From: Hyphomicrobiales bacterium | Lineage (GTDB): Bacteria > Pseudomonadota > Alphaproteobacteria > Rhizobiales > Rhizobiaceae | Reading direction: 5' to 3' | Length of the DNA stretch: 36,434 nucleotides | NCBI GenBank assembly: GCA_900471605.1 | Contig: UCEY01000058.1 | Location: 1 to 36,434, forward strand | Shown: one piece after another, positions 6,532-14,741 of the stretch | How positions within the stretch are numbered: position 1 is the stretch's first letter | Layout of the letters: each line of letters opens with the position of its first letter | Notes under the pieces: model-generated | The model's input: the letters and a program-made list of their open reading frames with translations, nothing else | Database searches by the model: none | What the model was told of the DNA's origin: nothing | Made by a program: the position numbers and the translations under genes

Positions 6532-7335
6532 TCAATGTGCGCCGGCCGGCCGGCTCGGCTTGGGAGCGCGGCTGCGCAGTGCGCCGGCGAAATAGGGAGC
6601 CGCTATGCCGATCAGCACCACGAAGAAGAGCACCGTCGAGATGACGGCAATCACCGGATCGGCCTCCTGACGGATGCTGTCGAACATCTTGCGCGGCAGG
6701 GTCTCGGCATCGCGGCCCGAGATGAAGATCGCCACAACGGTTTCGTCGAAGGACTGGATGAAAGCGAAAAGCGAGCTGATCACCAGTCCCGGCCGCAGGA
6801 TCGGCAAAGTCACGTGCAGGAACGTTTTTGCCGGGCTGGCGCCGAGGCTCTGTGCAGCCCGTTCAAGGTTTCGGTCGAAGCCCTTGAGATTGGCGGAAAG
6901 GACGAGGAAAGCGATCGGCACCGAGAGGCAGGTATGCGCCAGGATGACGCCGAGATGGCTGTGCACCAGCCCGAGATCGCCAAAATAGGAATAGTAGCCG
7001 ACCGCCATGACGATATGCGGCACCGCCATCGGCATCAGCATCATCAGATCCGCGAACCCCTTGCCCCGAAACCGATGGCGCACGAGTGCGAAGGTCGCGG
7101 GCACCACCAGGACCATGGTGAGGATGGTGGTGGCGGTCGCGATGAGAATGCTGTTCCAGGTCGGTATCAGCCAGTCCACGCTGGTGAAATAGGCGCGATA
7201 ATAGCCGAGCCAGTAGCCGGGCGGCGGAAACTGCAGCGAACTCGCATTCGAAAACGACATCGGCACGACGATGACGAGCGGGGCGGCAATGAAGAGCACG
7301 ACGATGAAGCCGGCCCAGCGCATGAAACTGTTCAT
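6532..7335 (-). CDS. ABC importer inner-membrane permease, PotC type
   Basis: This encodes 267 aa with about six membrane helices, starting with GFIVVLFIAAPLVIVVPMSF. The cytoplasmic EAA loop reads ERAAQSLGASPAKTFLHVTLPILRPG at about 182-207 and would dock the ATPase. It partners the second permease, whose stop lies 6 bases upstream of this start. The protein belongs to the binding-protein-dependent transport family of spermidine/putrescine and related importers. The Pro/Arg-rich C-terminal tail is short and probably unimportant. Confidence 0.9.
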   Translation of the reverse strand: MNSFMRWAGFIVVLFIAAPLVIVVPMSFSNASSLQFPPPGYWLGYYRAYFTSVDWLIPTWNSILIATATTILTMVLVVPATFALVRHRFRGKGFADLMMLMPMAVPHIVMAVGYYSYFGDLGLVHSHLGVILAHTCLSVPIAFLVLSANLKGFDRNLERAAQSLGASPAKTFLHVTLPILRPGLVISSLFAFIQSFDETVVAIFISGRDAETLPRKMFDSIRQEADPVIAVISTVLFFVVLIGIAAPYFAGALRSRAPKPSRPAGAH

Positions 7336-7341
7336 GTTCGG

Positions 7342-8190
7342 TCACCCCCAGAGTTTGTCGAGGCCGAAACGGCGGTGATAGATGGTGAGGATGATCAGCG
7401 TCACCACGAGCAGTATCATCGCCATGGCGGAGCCCAGGCCGAAGGCCAGGAATTCCTCGATCTGATGGCCGATCAAGCCGGCGATCATCTGCTCGCGCGG
7501 ACTGCCGAGCAGCACCGGCGTCACGTAGAACCCGAGGCAGATGACGAAGACGAGCACCGAGCCGTTGGCGATGCCGGGCGCCGTCAGCGGCAGGTAGATG
7601 TGCCGGAACAGCGACCAGCCCCTGGCGCCGAGGCTTTCCGCCGAACGGATCAGCGCCGGATCGATCTTTTTCATGACCGTGTAGATGTTCATGATCATGT
7701 AAGGCGCCAGGATATGGACCATGGCGAGCGTCGAGGAGAACCGGGTGAAGAGAACCTGCGGCGGTTTGTCGAACCCGATCATCTGCAGGAAGGCGATCAG
7801 CGGGCCGTTATTGCCGAGCAGAACCATCCAAGCATAGGTGCGGACGAGAAAACTGGTCCAGAAACTCATGGTGACGAGCAGCAGAATCAGCATCGCCGTC
7901 CGGGGTTTGGAATGCGCCATCAGATAGGCCAGCGGATAACCGACCAGAAGGCAGCAGAGCGTCACGAAGGCCGCCGTCATGAACGTGTTCAGGAAGACGC
8001 GCTGATAAAGCGCCCCGGTCAGGAACTTCTGGTAGTTCGCAAGCGAGACCTTCGGTTCGGTGAAGCTCATGATCGCCACTTCGGCGAGCGGCACGACGAA
8101 GAAGATGAGCATGTAGATGCCGAGCGGCGCGAGCAGCAGCCAGGGCCAGATGTTCGTCTTTTCCGTCAGTTTTGAAAGGCTGATGCCCAT
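7342..8190 (-). CDS. ABC importer inner-membrane permease, PotB type
   Basis: This encodes 282 aa from the ATG at 8190, with AAGGGG about 10 bases upstream; the longer frame to 8421 lacks a site and would add an unlikely Arg/Ser-rich leader. The first helix (about 14-34, WLLLAPLGIYMLIFFVVPLA) is followed by a periplasmic loop and five further helices. The EAA loop is IRSAESLGARGWSLFRHIYLP. It pairs with the PotC-type permease as a heterodimer. About 97 bases separate it from the binding-protein gene upstream, enough for an mRNA-stabilising structure, though none was obvious. Confidence 0.9.
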   Translation of the reverse strand: MGISLSKLTEKTNIWPWLLLAPLGIYMLIFFVVPLAEVAIMSFTEPKVSLANYQKFLTGALYQRVFLNTFMTAAFVTLCCLLVGYPLAYLMAHSKPRTAMLILLLVTMSFWTSFLVRTYAWMVLLGNNGPLIAFLQMIGFDKPPQVLFTRFSSTLAMVHILAPYMIMNIYTVMKKIDPALIRSAESLGARGWSLFRHIYLPLTAPGIANGSVLVFVICLGFYVTPVLLGSPREQMIAGLIGHQIEEFLAFGLGSAMAMILLVVTLIILTIYHRRFGLDKLWG

Positions 8191-8287
8191 TGCCGTTCCC
8201 CTTTTTATGGCAGGCAAGGTCGTTGCGGCATCGCGCGGGGCACCCGCGCGATGCCGGCCAACAGGTCGGCTGATCGAGGACAGCGGA

Positions 8288-9328
8288 TCAGCTGGCGACC
8301 CACTCCTCGAAACGTTCGGCGAGTTCCGCCGGATCGATGCCGAAATTGACCATGTCCTGCTCGAAGGTCTGTTTGTAGTTGTCCGGCGAGGTCGGCATGC
8401 GCTTGGCATCGGCCGCAGCAACGAACTGGTTGGAAGCCGGGTTCAGCGCGCCGTAATCCGCAGCCTTGGAGAAGCCGGCGAGCGGCTTGGCACTGGTGGC
8501 GAATTCTACGAATTTCCTGGCGTTCTCGAGGTTCGGGGTCTTCTTGGCGACAACCCAGTAGGCGCGTTCGATCTCGCCCTGGTTCCAGGTCATGGCAACA
8601 GGAGCGCCAGCCTTCTCGGCCTCGAAATAACGGCCGTGCCAGATGCCGATCATGTCGATCTCCCCGTCGCGCAGGATCTGCGTCGACTGGGCGCCGGCGG
8701 TCCACCAGACGCGGATATGCGGCTTGATCCTGTCGAGCGACTTAAAGGCCCGATCCACGTCGAGCGGATAGAGGTCCTTGACCGCCACGCCGTCTGCGAG
8801 GAGCGCGATCGGGATGACGCGCGACGCATACCGCTGCAGCGAACGTCCGCCGGGAAATTTCTCGACGTTCCAGAAATCGGCCCAGGTCTTGGGGCTGTCC
8901 TTGTATTTGTCGGTGCGCCAGGCCATCACGGTCGCGAACGCATGCGAAGCGACGCCGTTTTCGAAGAGGCCGCCCTTATAGGGCTCCTTCAGGTTTTCGA
9001 TGATGCCGGCCTGGTTGGCGCGCACCAGTTCACCGCCGCCAAGCGTGGTGACGTCGAACTCGTAGGTGCCGGTCTTGACCTGCTGGGCAAGCTTGGCGAA
9101 GGAGACCGGGGAAACCGTCTTCACCTGGATGCCGGTCTCGGCGGTGAACGGATTGATCAGATGCGTCTTCGCGGCAGCCTCCCAGGGGCCGCCCCAGGTA
9201 TTCACGTAGAGGATCTTTTCCTGAGCGCGAACCACATAGGGAGCGGCGAGCGAAGCGGTGATCGCGGCACCGGCCGTCTTCAGGAAACGGCGGCGGTCAG
9301 GCATGAGAAAGGTCTTCATTCCAGTCAT
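8288..9328 (-). CDS. Tat-exported periplasmic binding protein, PotD/spermidine-putrescine type
   Basis: This encodes 346 aa. The leader contains DRRRFLKTAGA followed by an Ala-rich hydrophobic stretch and a VRAQE cleavage site, a twin-arginine signal. The mature part starts LYVNTWGGPW, typical of the PotD-like bacterial solute-binding family. AGTYEFDVTTLGGGE-type and WWTAGAQSTQILRDGEIDM segments follow the family pattern (the first reads TGTYEFDVTT here). GAGGAG lies 8 bases before the ATG at 9328. It delivers the operon's substrate to the permease pair. Related proteins bind polyamines, opines and other amines, so the ligand is open. Confidence 0.9.
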   Translation of the reverse strand: MTGMKTFLMPDRRRFLKTAGAAITASLAAPYVVRAQEKILYVNTWGGPWEAAAKTHLINPFTAETGIQVKTVSPVSFAKLAQQVKTGTYEFDVTTLGGGELVRANQAGIIENLKEPYKGGLFENGVASHAFATVMAWRTDKYKDSPKTWADFWNVEKFPGGRSLQRYASRVIPIALLADGVAVKDLYPLDVDRAFKSLDRIKPHIRVWWTAGAQSTQILRDGEIDMIGIWHGRYFEAEKAGAPVAMTWNQGEIERAYWVVAKKTPNLENARKFVEFATSAKPLAGFSKAADYGALNPASNQFVAAADAKRMPTSPDNYKQTFEQDMVNFGIDPAELAERFEEWVAS

Positions 9329-9343
9329 TGCAGTTCTCCTCTT

Positions 9344-10315
9344 TTATGATTTTCTGAACGTGGCTTCGTAGAGCCGCAGCCAGTTCCCGTGCGTGATCTT
9401 CGCGACGTCTTCGTTCGAGAAGCCCACGGCGCTGAGGCCGTCGGGGATCACCCTGATGTCCTCGACCTTCTGAAACCATTCCGGAGGCGCGGCCTTGAGC
9501 GGCTTGCCGGCGGCGCTCGCACCGTAGTCCTCGCCGCGCGTCCAGCGGCCCTTGCGCATCCAGGCATAGTCGGGGGCGGTGAAATTGTGGCTCTTGTCGG
9601 TGCCGATCGCGACGGAATCGATGCCGGCGATATCCACCGTCCGGGCAACCATCGTGCACCAGGCCTCGATCGAGGCGCAGAATTCGTCGCCGGTGATGTT
9701 GCGATAGGCGGCGCAGCCGATCACGCCGCCGGTGTCCCTCAGCGCCTTGATGACGTCGTCCGACTTGTTGCGCTTGTGCATGAAGAGCGATTGGGCATTG
9801 GCGTGGGTGACCGCGATCGGCTTCTCCGACACCTTGATGGCATCGAGTGTCGTACGATCGCCGACATGGCTGCAGTCGACCAGAATGCCGGCCGCGTTCA
9901 TTTCGCGGACCACTTCCCTGCCGAAGCGCGACAGGCCGGAATCCTCCTCCTCGTAGCAGGAGCCCCCGAGCTCGTTCTGGTTGTTATAGGTGAGCTGCAC
10001 CACGCGCACGCCAAGTTCGGCGAACATCTCCACGAAGCGGATCCGACCCTCGAAAAGGTTGCTGTTCTGGAAGCCCATGATGATCGCCAGCTTGCCCGCA
10101 TCGGAGATGCGGGTGATGTCGCCCGCGGAAAGGGCAATCTCGGCGATGTCGGCATTCTCGCGAACGAGATCGCGCCAGCGGCCGATCGAATCGAGCGATT
10201 CCACCGTGCCTTCCCAGAAGCCACAGGTGTTGACGACGCCGCCAACCGTTCCCTTGAGCAGCGTTTCAAAGGCGGCGCGATCGAAATGCCCGCATTGCAA
10301 ACCGTCGATGATCAT
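9344..10315 (-). CDS. M19 (membrane dipeptidase-like) hydrolase with changed metal site
   Basis: This encodes 323 aa and was assigned to the M19 renal-dipeptidase family by LVDCSHVGD (H150) and AVTHANA (H171), which match the two family metal His residues, and by IGTDKSH (D240). The family HxD motif at the N-terminus (DGHND) is DGLQC here. The segment that carries the bridging Glu (VEGGHS) reads MGFQNS at 80-85. One of the two zinc sites therefore looks dismantled. Substrate is unknown and may not be a dipeptide. The start overlaps the upstream stop (ATGA), tying it to the two unrecognised genes, and the binding protein follows downstream. Confidence 0.85.
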   Translation of the reverse strand: MIIDGLQCGHFDRAAFETLLKGTVGGVVNTCGFWEGTVESLDSIGRWRDLVRENADIAEIALSAGDITRISDAGKLAIIMGFQNSNLFEGRIRFVEMFAELGVRVVQLTYNNQNELGGSCYEEEDSGLSRFGREVVREMNAAGILVDCSHVGDRTTLDAIKVSEKPIAVTHANAQSLFMHKRNKSDDVIKALRDTGGVIGCAAYRNITGDEFCASIEAWCTMVARTVDIAGIDSVAIGTDKSHNFTAPDYAWMRKGRWTRGEDYGASAAGKPLKAAPPEWFQKVEDIRVIPDGLSAVGFSNEDVAKITHGNWLRLYEATFRKS

Positions 10316-11049
10316 GATCGCGCACTTTCCTTTTCGCGTTCGGCCTTTTCGCGTTCCGACAATCTGGACGACAGGAACGTCACGTCGGTCTCGTCGTCAT
10401 TGTCCTTGCGGCCGATGACAGTGCCGTCTTCATTGACGATCATCGGGCCGGCGTGGCGGCGCGAAACGATGCTGTCGGTGGCAAGCGCCTGTTTTGCCAG
10501 GTGATAGATGCGCCACCAGAGATCGCTCTCGATCTCTGCGCCCTCTTCCAGAAGCGACCAGAGCAGAGGATCGTCTTTGCGAACGTCGCCGGTGACGGCT
10601 GCGGGAACAGCTTTCAGCACATTGCCCGACATGGAGACCGCAAGCCCCGATCGACCGCCGAAACGCGTGGCAATTGCGAGCTCGTCGGCATCCGTCGCAC
10701 CAACTACCGTCAGTTCTGCCGATCCGAACCGGGACGCAAGCTCGCCGAGGAGATCGAGGGCGGTCGGCAGCACGAACCAGGCATGTTCGCCCGCAGCATC
10801 GAGCGTGATGCGGTTACCCTCCTCCGAGGCGATCGCGATACGGGCGACGGCCGCCGACCTGAAGCTCACGAACCGCTTTTCGAACAGCTGGAAACCACCG
10901 AGGCCGAGCTTCTGCGAATACATCGGAAAGTCGCCGACCGTCAGGAAGAAACCCTTGGGCAGGTTGCTGAGCGAAAAGATCCGCTCGGACATCAGCCGCA
11001 TCTCGCGGGGCATGACGCGCATGGAAGGAAATGAATTCAGGGAGGTCAT
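10312..11049 (-). CDS. Unrecognised conserved-looking protein (245 aa)
   Basis: This encodes 245 aa with no signal peptide or membrane segment, so it is probably cytoplasmic. The centre (about 60-160) alternates strands and helices, with several small hydrophobic strands such as AELTVVGATDADELAI. Residues about 178-215 contain LWWRIYHLAKQALA and SRRHAGP. This is faintly like the C-terminal part of DUF3726 proteins, but too weak to name. The last 20 residues are charged and probably disordered. Both ends overlap neighbours by ATGA (11046-11049 and 10312-10315), so it should be made in step with the 569-aa protein and the M19 hydrolase. Confidence 0.75.
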   Translation of the reverse strand: MTSLNSFPSMRVMPREMRLMSERIFSLSNLPKGFFLTVGDFPMYSQKLGLGGFQLFEKRFVSFRSAAVARIAIASEEGNRITLDAAGEHAWFVLPTALDLLGELASRFGSAELTVVGATDADELAIATRFGGRSGLAVSMSGNVLKAVPAAVTGDVRKDDPLLWSLLEEGAEIESDLWWRIYHLAKQALATDSIVSRRHAGPMIVNEDGTVIGRKDNDDETDVTFLSSRLSEREKAEREKESARS

Positions 11050-12755
11050 AGAACAGGTTCCGCCGGATAGTACCAGGTGCCGGTGTAGCCGGCGCGCAGA
11101 TCGTCTGGGGTCGGTGCGCCGTGATAAAGCACGCCGCGAAGGTTGCGGCTGAGGAAGTCGCGGGTCTTGTCGATGCCGTGAATGCCGACATTCATCAACC
11201 GCACAAGGTCGATCGGCACGAAAGCCTCCGCGTTGATATTGGCGCGTGGCGTGTGATAGCCCTGCCCGCGCAGGCTCTGAATGCGCGCCACCATGTAGCG
11301 ATGTTCGGGATGCTTCATCAGGAAGCGGGCGACGGCGAGCGAACTTTCGGCCCTGCCGAGATCGGCAAACAGGGTCTGGATGCCGCCGCAGACATCAAGG
11401 CCGAGATCGAGCGCCTCCGGCACTTCCTCGCGGGAGCCGCGGCGGGGCTCTTCTGCCGTCTCGGATTTGTACCAGACATATTTATAGGCGTCGGGGCCTG
11501 CCATGTCGGTGTCGAGCGCCCACCGATATTCGTCACGGACAAGCGCCATCAGGTCTTCCACGGTCTCGGCCGGCGAGACGGTGAACTCGTCGGGACCGTC
11601 AACGGCCGCCAACAGCGCGTCGGCCTCTTCCGGTACCAGTTCGATCAGCAGCGACAGAAACGTCTCATAGGCTTCCGGCACGATCTCGACCTCGAATTCG
11701 AAGGCGAGGATATCGAGCGGATAATCCGCCTTGCGGCCAAGCACCGTGCCGCTCCCGCGAAACTCTTCCAACGCCGCAACCACCCTTTCGAGATCGGCGG
11801 CCACGTCGGCACTGGAGGCAAATGTCTCGTAGACCATCTGGTCCTGGCGGCGGAAGACGATTGCCTGACGGACGAGGTCGAGCAGCTTTGCGACGCGGCC
11901 ATCCGACGCATCGAGCTTCAGCGCGCGCGCCGCCGCAATCGCGCCTTCGCGTGCAGCGAGAAGCCCGTTGATCAGGCGCGGATGTTTGTGGACGAAGAAG
12001 ATGAGGCCGAGCGCGGATCCATTGCCAACACCTATATAGCGGCGCAGCTGCGGGTCGAGGTGTACGGCCTTGTCCGATTTCTTCGCGGCGAGGTGTTCGA
12101 CGAGATCGCAGGAGAACTCCCGCATCAGGTAGGCGGTCAGCAGCTGAGCCTCGAGAACGCCGCCAAGCGCATGGCGTATCCCAAGCGATGGAAAGGAGCG
12201 CGTACCGAACGTGCCGTTGCCATCCAGCCCGGTATTGCGCATCAGGTAGCAGACCTTGGAAAGATCGGCGACGAAGGGTTGGCGGCCCTCGGCCAGCGCT
12301 TCCAGCGTCTGGTCGAAGACCCGCATCGAGCGGTTCGAGCGGCACCAGATCAGCGTGCCGGCGGTCGCCCGGCCGGTATAGAGCTTTGGAATTTCCCGCC
12401 GCGCCGTTTCGATCTCCGCCTCGGTCGCCGGTCCTTCAATCAGCGCGCCCATCATGTCCCAGGCCTGGCCGATGATGCGGCCGGTGCGCGCGGTGCGGCT
12501 CGGGGGGCGGGAAAAGCCGATGAACGAGAATTCCTGGTCCGGCGCCTTGATGGAATAAACGACGGTGCCTTCGGCGTTTTCATCCACGTCGAACAGGACA
12601 TTGGAAATGTCCCAGCGCTCGCGGATCATCTTGTTCATGAAGGCGCGCGTGCCGCTGAGCCGGCTCGGCTGGATCGCCGCCAGCCGCGAGGTTTTCATCA
12701 CCTCGTGGCCTGGGCGCGGCTGCGGCATCGCCATCTGTTCGGAAGTCGCGGTCAT
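11046..12755 (-). CDS. Large unrecognised cytoplasmic protein (569 aa)
   Basis: This encodes 569 aa from the ATG at 12755, 5 bases after the IclR stop; the longer frame to 12878 would overlap that gene. No signal peptide, membrane helix, Walker motif or known catalytic signature is visible. The first half contains clustered Gly/Asn motifs, GLDGNGTFGTRSFPS (about 215-230) and GVGNGSALGL (about 287-297), which could form a ligand or nucleotide pocket. The middle (about 370-470) is acidic and helical. The tail has HTPRANINAEAFVP and GTWYYPAEP. Its place directly after the regulator suggests a core function of the operon. Function unknown. Confidence 0.8.
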   Translation of the reverse strand: MTATSEQMAMPQPRPGHEVMKTSRLAAIQPSRLSGTRAFMNKMIRERWDISNVLFDVDENAEGTVVYSIKAPDQEFSFIGFSRPPSRTARTGRIIGQAWDMMGALIEGPATEAEIETARREIPKLYTGRATAGTLIWCRSNRSMRVFDQTLEALAEGRQPFVADLSKVCYLMRNTGLDGNGTFGTRSFPSLGIRHALGGVLEAQLLTAYLMREFSCDLVEHLAAKKSDKAVHLDPQLRRYIGVGNGSALGLIFFVHKHPRLINGLLAAREGAIAAARALKLDASDGRVAKLLDLVRQAIVFRRQDQMVYETFASSADVAADLERVVAALEEFRGSGTVLGRKADYPLDILAFEFEVEIVPEAYETFLSLLIELVPEEADALLAAVDGPDEFTVSPAETVEDLMALVRDEYRWALDTDMAGPDAYKYVWYKSETAEEPRRGSREEVPEALDLGLDVCGGIQTLFADLGRAESSLAVARFLMKHPEHRYMVARIQSLRGQGYHTPRANINAEAFVPIDLVRLMNVGIHGIDKTRDFLSRNLRGVLYHGAPTPDDLRAGYTGTWYYPAEPVL

Positions 12756-12760
12756 GACCG

Positions 12761-13519
12761 TCAACGTTCTCCCTGCTGCATTTTCGTGATGGTGCGGGCG
12801 GTTTCGAGAAGCGGCTCGCGAAAACTTTCCAGATCGAAGCGCATCTGCGGCATGACCAGCGAAATCGTCGATGTGCACTTTCCGTGGAGATCGAAGATCG
12901 GCGCGGCAATCGCCACGACCCCGCTATGGGTATAACCGCTCGACAGCGCGTAGCCATTGGCCCGGGCCTCGCCCAGAAGTTCTTCAGAAGCCAGCGGTTC
13001 GCCGCTTTCCTTAAGGCGGGCGAGCGTCACCTCGTCTGCGAAGGCGGTCAGGATGCGGCCGGACGCGGAGCCTTCGAGCGACATGGTCGTGCCGATCTTC
13101 TGTTCGGCACGCAGCACGCTTTCGGATTCCACGCGCGAGACGATGCAGGGAAGGCCGCGGTCGAGCACCGCCAGCGAAGCCGTTTCCTTCACCCGATGGA
13201 CCAGCATCTCGATGATCGGCTGGACCCGCGTTCCCAGATTTGCCTGCTCCATGGCCGCGGCCGCAAGCCGGCAGGCATGCATCGAGAGACGGTAGCGCAT
13301 CTCGTGATCCTGCTCGACCCAGCCGGCCTCGATCAACGTCAGCAGCCGCTGGTAGGCGGTCGGTCGTGAGAGTTCCATGGCCGACGCGATCTCCGGCAGC
13401 TTCATGCCGCGGGCGCTCGAGGCGAGCACGTCCAGCACCGCCATCGTCTTCAGAACCGTCGAGAGAGGGCGAACGCCGCCATTTTCCTCTTGTATTCTAT
13501 GTGAATATGATGTATCCAT
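12761..13519 (-). CDS. IclR-family transcriptional regulator
   Basis: This encodes 252 aa. The N-terminal winged helix (about 17-80) contains LSTVLKTMAVLDVLASS, then LPEIASAMELSRPTAYQRLLTLIEAGWV, the IclR recognition helix. The C-terminal domain (about 90-245) has the GAF-like IclR effector fold, with GSASGRILTAF and IAAPIFDLHGKCTSTISLV. It is the first gene of the minus-strand unit, with only 5 bases to the next start, so it is likely co-transcribed and autoregulated. Its effector is probably the operon substrate. Confidence 0.92.
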   Translation of the reverse strand: MDTSYSHRIQEENGGVRPLSTVLKTMAVLDVLASSARGMKLPEIASAMELSRPTAYQRLLTLIEAGWVEQDHEMRYRLSMHACRLAAAAMEQANLGTRVQPIIEMLVHRVKETASLAVLDRGLPCIVSRVESESVLRAEQKIGTTMSLEGSASGRILTAFADEVTLARLKESGEPLASEELLGEARANGYALSSGYTHSGVVAIAAPIFDLHGKCTSTISLVMPQMRFDLESFREPLLETARTITKMQQGER

Positions 13520-13555
13520 GTTGAATATGATCTCCCCGTCATTGACTTATGTCAA
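13503..13555 (-). promoter_or_regulatory. IclR operon promoter and operator candidates
   Basis: On the minus strand a perfect -35 TTGACA (13555-13550) is followed after 17 bases by GATCAT (13532-13527), a 4/6 match to the -10. The start codon at 13519 is only 7 bases further, so the transcript could be leaderless or nearly so. The -35 lies in the inverted repeat TTGAC-N4-GTCAA (13542-13555). GAATATGAT occurs twice as a direct repeat, at 13503-13511 and 13523-13531, 20 bases apart. Both are candidate regulator sites. Confidence 0.45.
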
Positions 13556-13889
13556 CCGCACGGGCGCGCAATCGTGCGCAAATTCGAGGCCTTCATCGCT
13601 AAGGCCTTCACGGCGTTTGGATTTTTCTGCGCTGAACTGGCTTGCTTCAATCGAAGGAACGGTGCGATCGGGCGTGTAAACGGTCTGCCCTACATTCCGG
13701 CGCGAGGCGGGCGCTTCTTCCGTTGGCTGCTGTCCGCGCCCATCATCCCCTGGAGGCTCATGGGTAGCTGCGTCCGCCGTGAGTAAAATATTCGCATTTG
13801 CCGGTTTTATTCGCGGTTTTCTTTCAATCGCACCGTCCTATTTTCTGTCATCTAGTCGCTCAGCAAGCACTGCTGAAAGGATGACCTAA
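13556..13889. other. Intergenic segment between divergent operons
   Basis: No gene is supported here. A short plus-strand frame (13574-13786) has no good ribosome site and no recognisable product. The 3' end is AT-rich (about 13785-13860) and probably holds the promoter of the amino-acid importer; AAAGGA at about 13875-13880 is its ribosome site. I could not fix a convincing -35/-10 pair. Confidence 0.4.
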
Positions 13890-14663
13890 ATGCTCCGGTT
13901 GAAAACCATCGTCGCGGCGGCCCTTATTCAAGCCGCAGCCCTCACCCCTTCTCTGGCCGGCGAAAATCTCGCCGCCATCAAATCCACAGGCGTGTTCAAG
14001 ATCGGCACCGAGGGGACCTACGCGCCCTTCACCTATCATGATGCCGCCGGCAAACTTGCCGGTTTCGATGTCGAGATCGGGCAGGCCGTTGCCGCGAAAC
14101 TCGGCGTCAAGGCCGAATTCGTCGAAGGTAAGTGGGACGGTCTTATCGCCGGCCTCGATGCGAAGCGCTACGATACCGTGATCAACCAGGTCGGCATCAC
14201 CGAAGCCCGCAAGCAGAAATACGATTTCTCCGATCCCTACATCGCATCCAAGGCGGTGCTGATCGTTCGCCAGGACAACAGCGACATCAAGGGCTTCGCG
14301 GATCTCAAGGGCAAGAAGTCCGCCCAGTCCCTGACCAGCAATTTCGGCAGGATCGCCGAGCAGGCGGGCGCGGAACTCGTGGCCACCGATGGTTTCGACC
14401 AGTCGATCCAGCTCGTGCTGACGCGCCGCGCCGATGCGACGATCAACGACAGCCTCTCCTTCCTCGATTTCAAGAAGCAGAAGCCCGATGCGCCGGTCAA
14501 GATCGCCGCGCAGCAGGACAATGCCGATTATTCCGGCATCATCGTCCGCAAGGGCGAACCGGAACTCCTCGCCGCCATCAACAAGGCGCTGGCGGACATC
14601 AAGGCCGACGGTACCTACCAGAAGATTTCCGACAAATATTTCGGACAGGACGTCTCGAAGTAA
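13890..14663 (+). CDS. Periplasmic amino-acid binding protein, cystine/polar amino-acid type
   Basis: This encodes 257 aa. A signal peptide (MLRLKTIVAAALIQAAALTP, cleavage after LAG) precedes a family-3 solute-binding fold. GTYAPFTYHD (about 43-52), LAGFDVEIGQAV (about 57-68), the hinge segment YDTVINQVGIT and the FSDPYIAS motif are all present. The region LTSNFGRIAEQAGAELVATDGFDQ resembles cystine (TcyJ/FliY-type) binders more than histidine or glutamate binders, but the ligand is not proven. It starts the operon with the permease and ATPase downstream, separated by a hairpin. Confidence 0.88.
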   Translation: MLRLKTIVAAALIQAAALTPSLAGENLAAIKSTGVFKIGTEGTYAPFTYHDAAGKLAGFDVEIGQAVAAKLGVKAEFVEGKWDGLIAGLDAKRYDTVINQVGITEARKQKYDFSDPYIASKAVLIVRQDNSDIKGFADLKGKKSAQSLTSNFGRIAEQAGAELVATDGFDQSIQLVLTRRADATINDSLSFLDFKKQKPDAPVKIAAQQDNADYSGIIVRKGEPELLAAINKALADIKADGTYQKISDKYFGQDVSK

Positions 14664-14697
14664 GCTGCCGGTTCATTCCTGAATGCGTGAACACACC

Positions 14698-14730
14698 GTC
14701 CGGCGTCCGCGCCGGACGCGTCATTTTTTG
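14698..14730 (+). terminator. Intrinsic-terminator-like hairpin inside the importer operon
   Basis: GTCCGGC (14698-14704) and GCCGGAC (14711-14717) form a 7-bp GC stem with a 6-nt loop, followed by CATTTTTTG. It lies between the binding-protein gene and the permease gene. Partial termination or 3'-end protection here would give more binding protein than transporter, a common layout in ABC operons. Confidence 0.65.
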
Positions 14731-14741
14731 AGGATCACGTC

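Noticed and set aside
6535..8175. Long plus-strand open frame of 546 codons
   Set aside because: It lies antisense to two clear ABC permeases, is full of His, Asp and Arg with no domain pattern, and has no ribosome site. It is a high-GC shadow frame.
11121..12935. Plus-strand open frame of 604 codons
   Set aside because: It is antisense to the 569-aa gene. The composition is that of a reverse-complement shadow, and the opposite frame fits the operon with overlaps and spacing.
13574..13786. Short plus-strand frame in the IclR/amino-acid-importer gap
   Set aside because: It has no ribosome site, no signal peptide or domain, and is followed by an AT-rich promoter-like region.
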